Virus record (IMG/VR): IMGVR_UViG_3300043466_004381
Span: 1-57,807 of that record
DNA from: a virus
Direction: 5' to 3' (one strand)
Length of the DNA: 57,807 nt
Shown one piece after another: positions 57,455 to 57,807 of the stretch. A program made the position numbers and the translations under genes. Every line of letters starts with the position of its first letter. Position 1 is the first letter of the stretch. The notes under the pieces are model-generated. The model was given only the letters and a program-made list of their open reading frames with translations. It did no database searches and was not told where the DNA came from.

Positions 57455-57807
57455 TTATGCTGTTACTGCCCAGCCTTTTAATAGGGCTGTTCCAGTTCTT
57501 AATTGTCTAAATGTTAAACTATTTGCACCCCCCGCAGCCATTTGTCGTGATACTGTAATGCTTACGTTGGGGTTAATTGATACAACTTCTGTACGATAAC
57601 GTAAGGTTCCAGAACCGTTTATCGTTAATGCTAGTGCTGGACCACCTAGAGTTGCTGCTACTTGAAATGTTCCAGCTGTAGCATTGACTACATAATAAAT
57701 TCTATTAGTAACAATACCAGTCGTTGTTACTATAGTTGCAAAAGAAACTTCATCTCCATTACTTAAACCATGTGATGCTAAGTTGACCAGATCGCCAGCA
57801 TCAGTAA
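57455..57807 (-). CDS. Fibre/structural protein C-terminus (5' truncated by window end)
   Basis: The frame is open to the end of the window; about 117 codons are visible. The sequence is beta-rich: LVNLASHGLSNGDEVSFATI, NRIYYVVNATAGTFQVAATL and SITVSRQMAAGGANSLTFRQ, ending GWAVTA. The SHGLSNGDEVxF and YYVVNATAGTFQVA pattern is a common repeat of phage tail-fibre and adhesin beta-domains. Gene start lies outside the window. Confidence 0.7.
   Translation of the reverse strand, partial: TDAGDLVNLASHGLSNGDEVSFATIVTTTGIVTNRIYYVVNATAGTFQVAATLGGPALALTINGSGTLRYRTEVVSINPNVSITVSRQMAAGGANSLTFRQLRTGTALLKGWAVTA

Overview
The window is part of the genome of a large, A+T-rich, tailed T4-like phage (myovirus), most like the marine T4 superfamily. 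The evidence is direct. It carries the T4 core replication and recombination set (gp61, gp45, gp32, gp59-like, gp41, UvsX, gp43, gp46, gp47, gp55, UvsW, UvsY-like, gp62) and the T4 head module (gp20, gp13-like, gp4, gp21, gp22, gp23). It also has accessory genes typical of marine relatives: a preQ0 (7-deazaguanine) pathway, PhoH, a GroES/gp31-like cochaperonin and a glycosyltransferase cassette. The host cannot be named from the sequence; the TTGA/TATAAT-type early promoters suggest a bacterium with a proteobacterial-type housekeeping sigma factor.

Layout. 1-3036: 3' end of a beta-helix fibre-like gene. 3052-25747: mostly minus-strand DNA metabolism block, in transcription order UvsY-like, UvsW, gp55, gp47, gp46, a glycosyltransferase, gp43, an Sm-like protein, UvsX, an S4-like mini-gene, QueC, an HhH protein, a glutamine amidotransferase, a second glycosyltransferase, gp41, three small genes including the gp59 candidate, gp32, gp45, small genes and primase gp61. 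Two plus-strand late genes (4067, 12838) interrupt it. 25772-30838: a plus-strand late cluster of small proteins with T4 internal-protein-like N-termini, followed by FolE on the minus strand and a repeat-bearing late protein. 30971-34996: QueD, PhoH, QueE, HNH, phosphoribosyltransferase and a P-loop kinase-like protein. 35663-44980: eleven glycan genes (glycosyltransferases and two methyltransferases). 45081-48800: DUF366-like protein, gp62, cochaperonin, small genes and a DinG/XPD-like helicase. 48817-57230: virion structural genes up to the major capsid protein and a likely decoration protein. 57283-57807: a small fibre-associated gene and the 3' end of another fibre-like gene on the minus strand.

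How it works together. Two promoter classes can be read by eye. Host-type TTGA(N)15-18 TATAAT promoters precede gp41, UvsX, gp43, FolE, QueD, QueE, a kinase-like gene, the glycan operon and an FkbM methyltransferase. T4-late-type boxes (nATAAATA) precede nearly all virion genes; the gp55, gp45 and gp32 needed for late expression are encoded here. In both classes the -10 box usually ends only 5-7 bases before the start codon, so most promoter-proximal mRNAs should be leaderless.

The most interesting signals are this leaderless architecture; a set of late proteins sharing a capsid-targeting-like N-terminus ending in hydrophobic-x-Glu; a 76-residue protein that partly copies the capsid N-arm; a pseudoknot upstream of queD; a 58-residue S4-like mini-gene too short for routine calling; metal-site changes in QueC, QueE, QueD and gp32; and an inverted repeat over the polymerase promoter and start. 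The clamp-loader ATPase gp44, terminase, tail sheath and tube, and a DNA guanine transglycosylase were not found in this window.
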